Positions 63,270-64,000 of a stretch of 64,000 nt of DNA are shown here, piece after piece. The stretch comes from Candidatus Woesebacteria bacterium (lineage in GTDB: Bacteria > Patescibacteriota > Microgenomatia > UBA1406 > HO2-37-13b): contig JAGOSW010000002.1 in the NCBI GenBank assembly GCA_018062135.1, positions 27,849 through 91,848 on the forward strand. Direction: 5' to 3'. The notes under the pieces were generated by a model. That model did no database searches. It was not told the origin of the DNA and was given only the letters and a program-made list of their open reading frames with translations. Both the position numbers and the translations under genes were made by a program. Every line of letters starts with the position of its first letter. Positions within the stretch are counted from its first letter, which is position 1.

Positions 63270-64000
63270 ATGCTGGGATTTGTAAAAAAAATATTCGACT
63301 TTAACGAGCGTGAAATAAAACGTGTTGCTTCGATAGTTGCTCTCATAAATACCCAAGAGGAGGCGGTAAAAAAACTTAAAGATACCGATTTTGCTAAAGA
63401 AACCGAAAAACTAAAGAAAGAATTTGCTGAAGGAAAAACGCTTGATGAAATGCTCCCATGGGCCTTTGCACTGGTGCGAGAAGCATCGTTTAGAATGCTG
63501 GGGCTCCGACAGTTTGACGAGCAGCTTATTGCAGGGGTCGCTTTGCATGAAGGCAAAGTTGCTGAACAGAAAACAGGTGAAGGAAAAACACTTTCTGCTG
63601 TAGCTCCTCTATATTTAAATGCGCTTACGGGTAGAGGAGCTCACTTAGTTACAGTAAATGACTATCTAGCTCGTCGTGACGCAGGTTGGATGGGGCCTGT
63701 GTATAATCTTCTTGGCCTTACCGTATCTTCAATAATTTCAGATAAGACATATCAATACGATGCTGAATACCAGGATGCAAATGTATCAGACTGGCGCTTA
63801 AAGAATCTAAAACCTGTTTCACGTAAAGAAGGATATCTCACCGACGTAACCTATGGAATAAATTCAGAATTTGGTTTTGATTATCTTCGCGACAACATGG
63901 CAAAGTCGTTTGAGCAAGTTGCTCAAAGAGATTTTCATTATGCAATAATCGACGAAGTTGATTCAGTTCTTATTGACGAAGCCAGAACGCCTCATATTAT
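63270..64000 (+). CDS. secA: preprotein translocase ATPase SecA, 5' part (runs off right edge)
   Basis: The first 243 residues of the SecA motor. Walker A TGEGKT (102-107), [32 protein letters not shown], and the DEVDS box are seen; RTPHII stands where most SecA have RTPLII. Open at the window end. Confidence 0.96.
   Translation, partial: MLGFVKKIFDFNEREIKRVASIVALINTQEEAVKKLKDTDFAKETEKLKKEFAEGKTLDEMLPWAFALVREASFRMLGLRQFDEQLIAGVALHEGKVAEQKTGEGKTLSAVAPLYLNALTGRGAHLVTVNDYLARRDAGWMGPVYNLLGLTVSSIISDKTYQYDAEYQDANVSDWRLKNLKPVSRKEGYLTDVTYGINSEFGFDYLRDNMAKSFEQVAQRDFHYAIIDEVDSVLIDEARTPHI

Noticed and set aside
1-64000. CRISPR array or insertion sequence
   Set aside because: No regularly spaced repeat array and no transposase or integrase gene was found on reading both strands.
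1-64000. UGA recoded as Gly (Gracilibacteria/Absconditabacteria code)
   Set aside because: Conserved genes end at TGA at normal family lengths and have no in-frame TGA at conserved glycines.

Overview
The window is AT-rich backbone DNA (short stretches I counted give about 30-40 % G+C) that looks like a Patescibacteria / Candidate Phyla Radiation (CPR) genome. The evidence is a long ribosomal-protein cluster with no L30 gene between S5 and L15, an alanyl-tRNA synthetase of only 588 residues, almost no Shine-Dalgarno (SD) sequences in front of backbone genes, and the sortase / VanW / FG-GAP surface-protein mix common in CPR. TGA is a normal stop, so this is not a UGA-recoding lineage. I cannot assign a class.

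Layout. 1-791: a G+C-rich islet with two small SD-led genes, then the EF-Tu promoter. 792-5772: EF-Tu, S10, a HAD phosphatase, a DUF1599-like protein and a P2-type cation ATPase. 5773-21918: the main ribosomal operon (L3 to S9), carrying secY, L33, an adenylate kinase/UPF0200 fusion, map, infA, L36 and rpoA; S19 sits between S14 and S8 instead of between L2 and L22. 21924-34040: envelope genes (VanW protein, a tethered solute-binding protein, a PilM/baseplate-J-like membrane protein, a sortase, a bifunctional PBP), NnrD and AlaRS. 34061-38730: a second PBP, then PGK and class II aldolase on the minus strand. 38825-40664: two TrpR/YerC-like regulators flanking a G+C-rich islet and a set of small RNA or micro-ORF signals. 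40680-45262: a compact SUF Fe-S operon with a ferredoxin. 45306-57771: Lon, two DsbA-like oxidoreductases, RadC, a beta-CASP nuclease, DedA, TPR and FG-GAP proteins. 57794-58752: tRNA-Glu(CUC) and a third G+C-rich islet. 58753-64000: GreA, a LysRS-HD fusion, RdgB, SerRS and the start of SecA.

Regulation stands out. The first TrpR-like gene has, over its own -10 box, a palindrome that differs from the E. coli trp operator core only in its two central bases, and its recognition helix is nearly that of TrpR. The L3 operon has a strong promoter followed by a leader with mutually exclusive antiterminator and terminator pairings. greA has a terminator-like hairpin directly after its promoter. Many backbone genes have a -10 box 4-9 bases before the ATG, which means leaderless mRNAs; the three G+C-rich islets instead have strong SDs and strong terminators.
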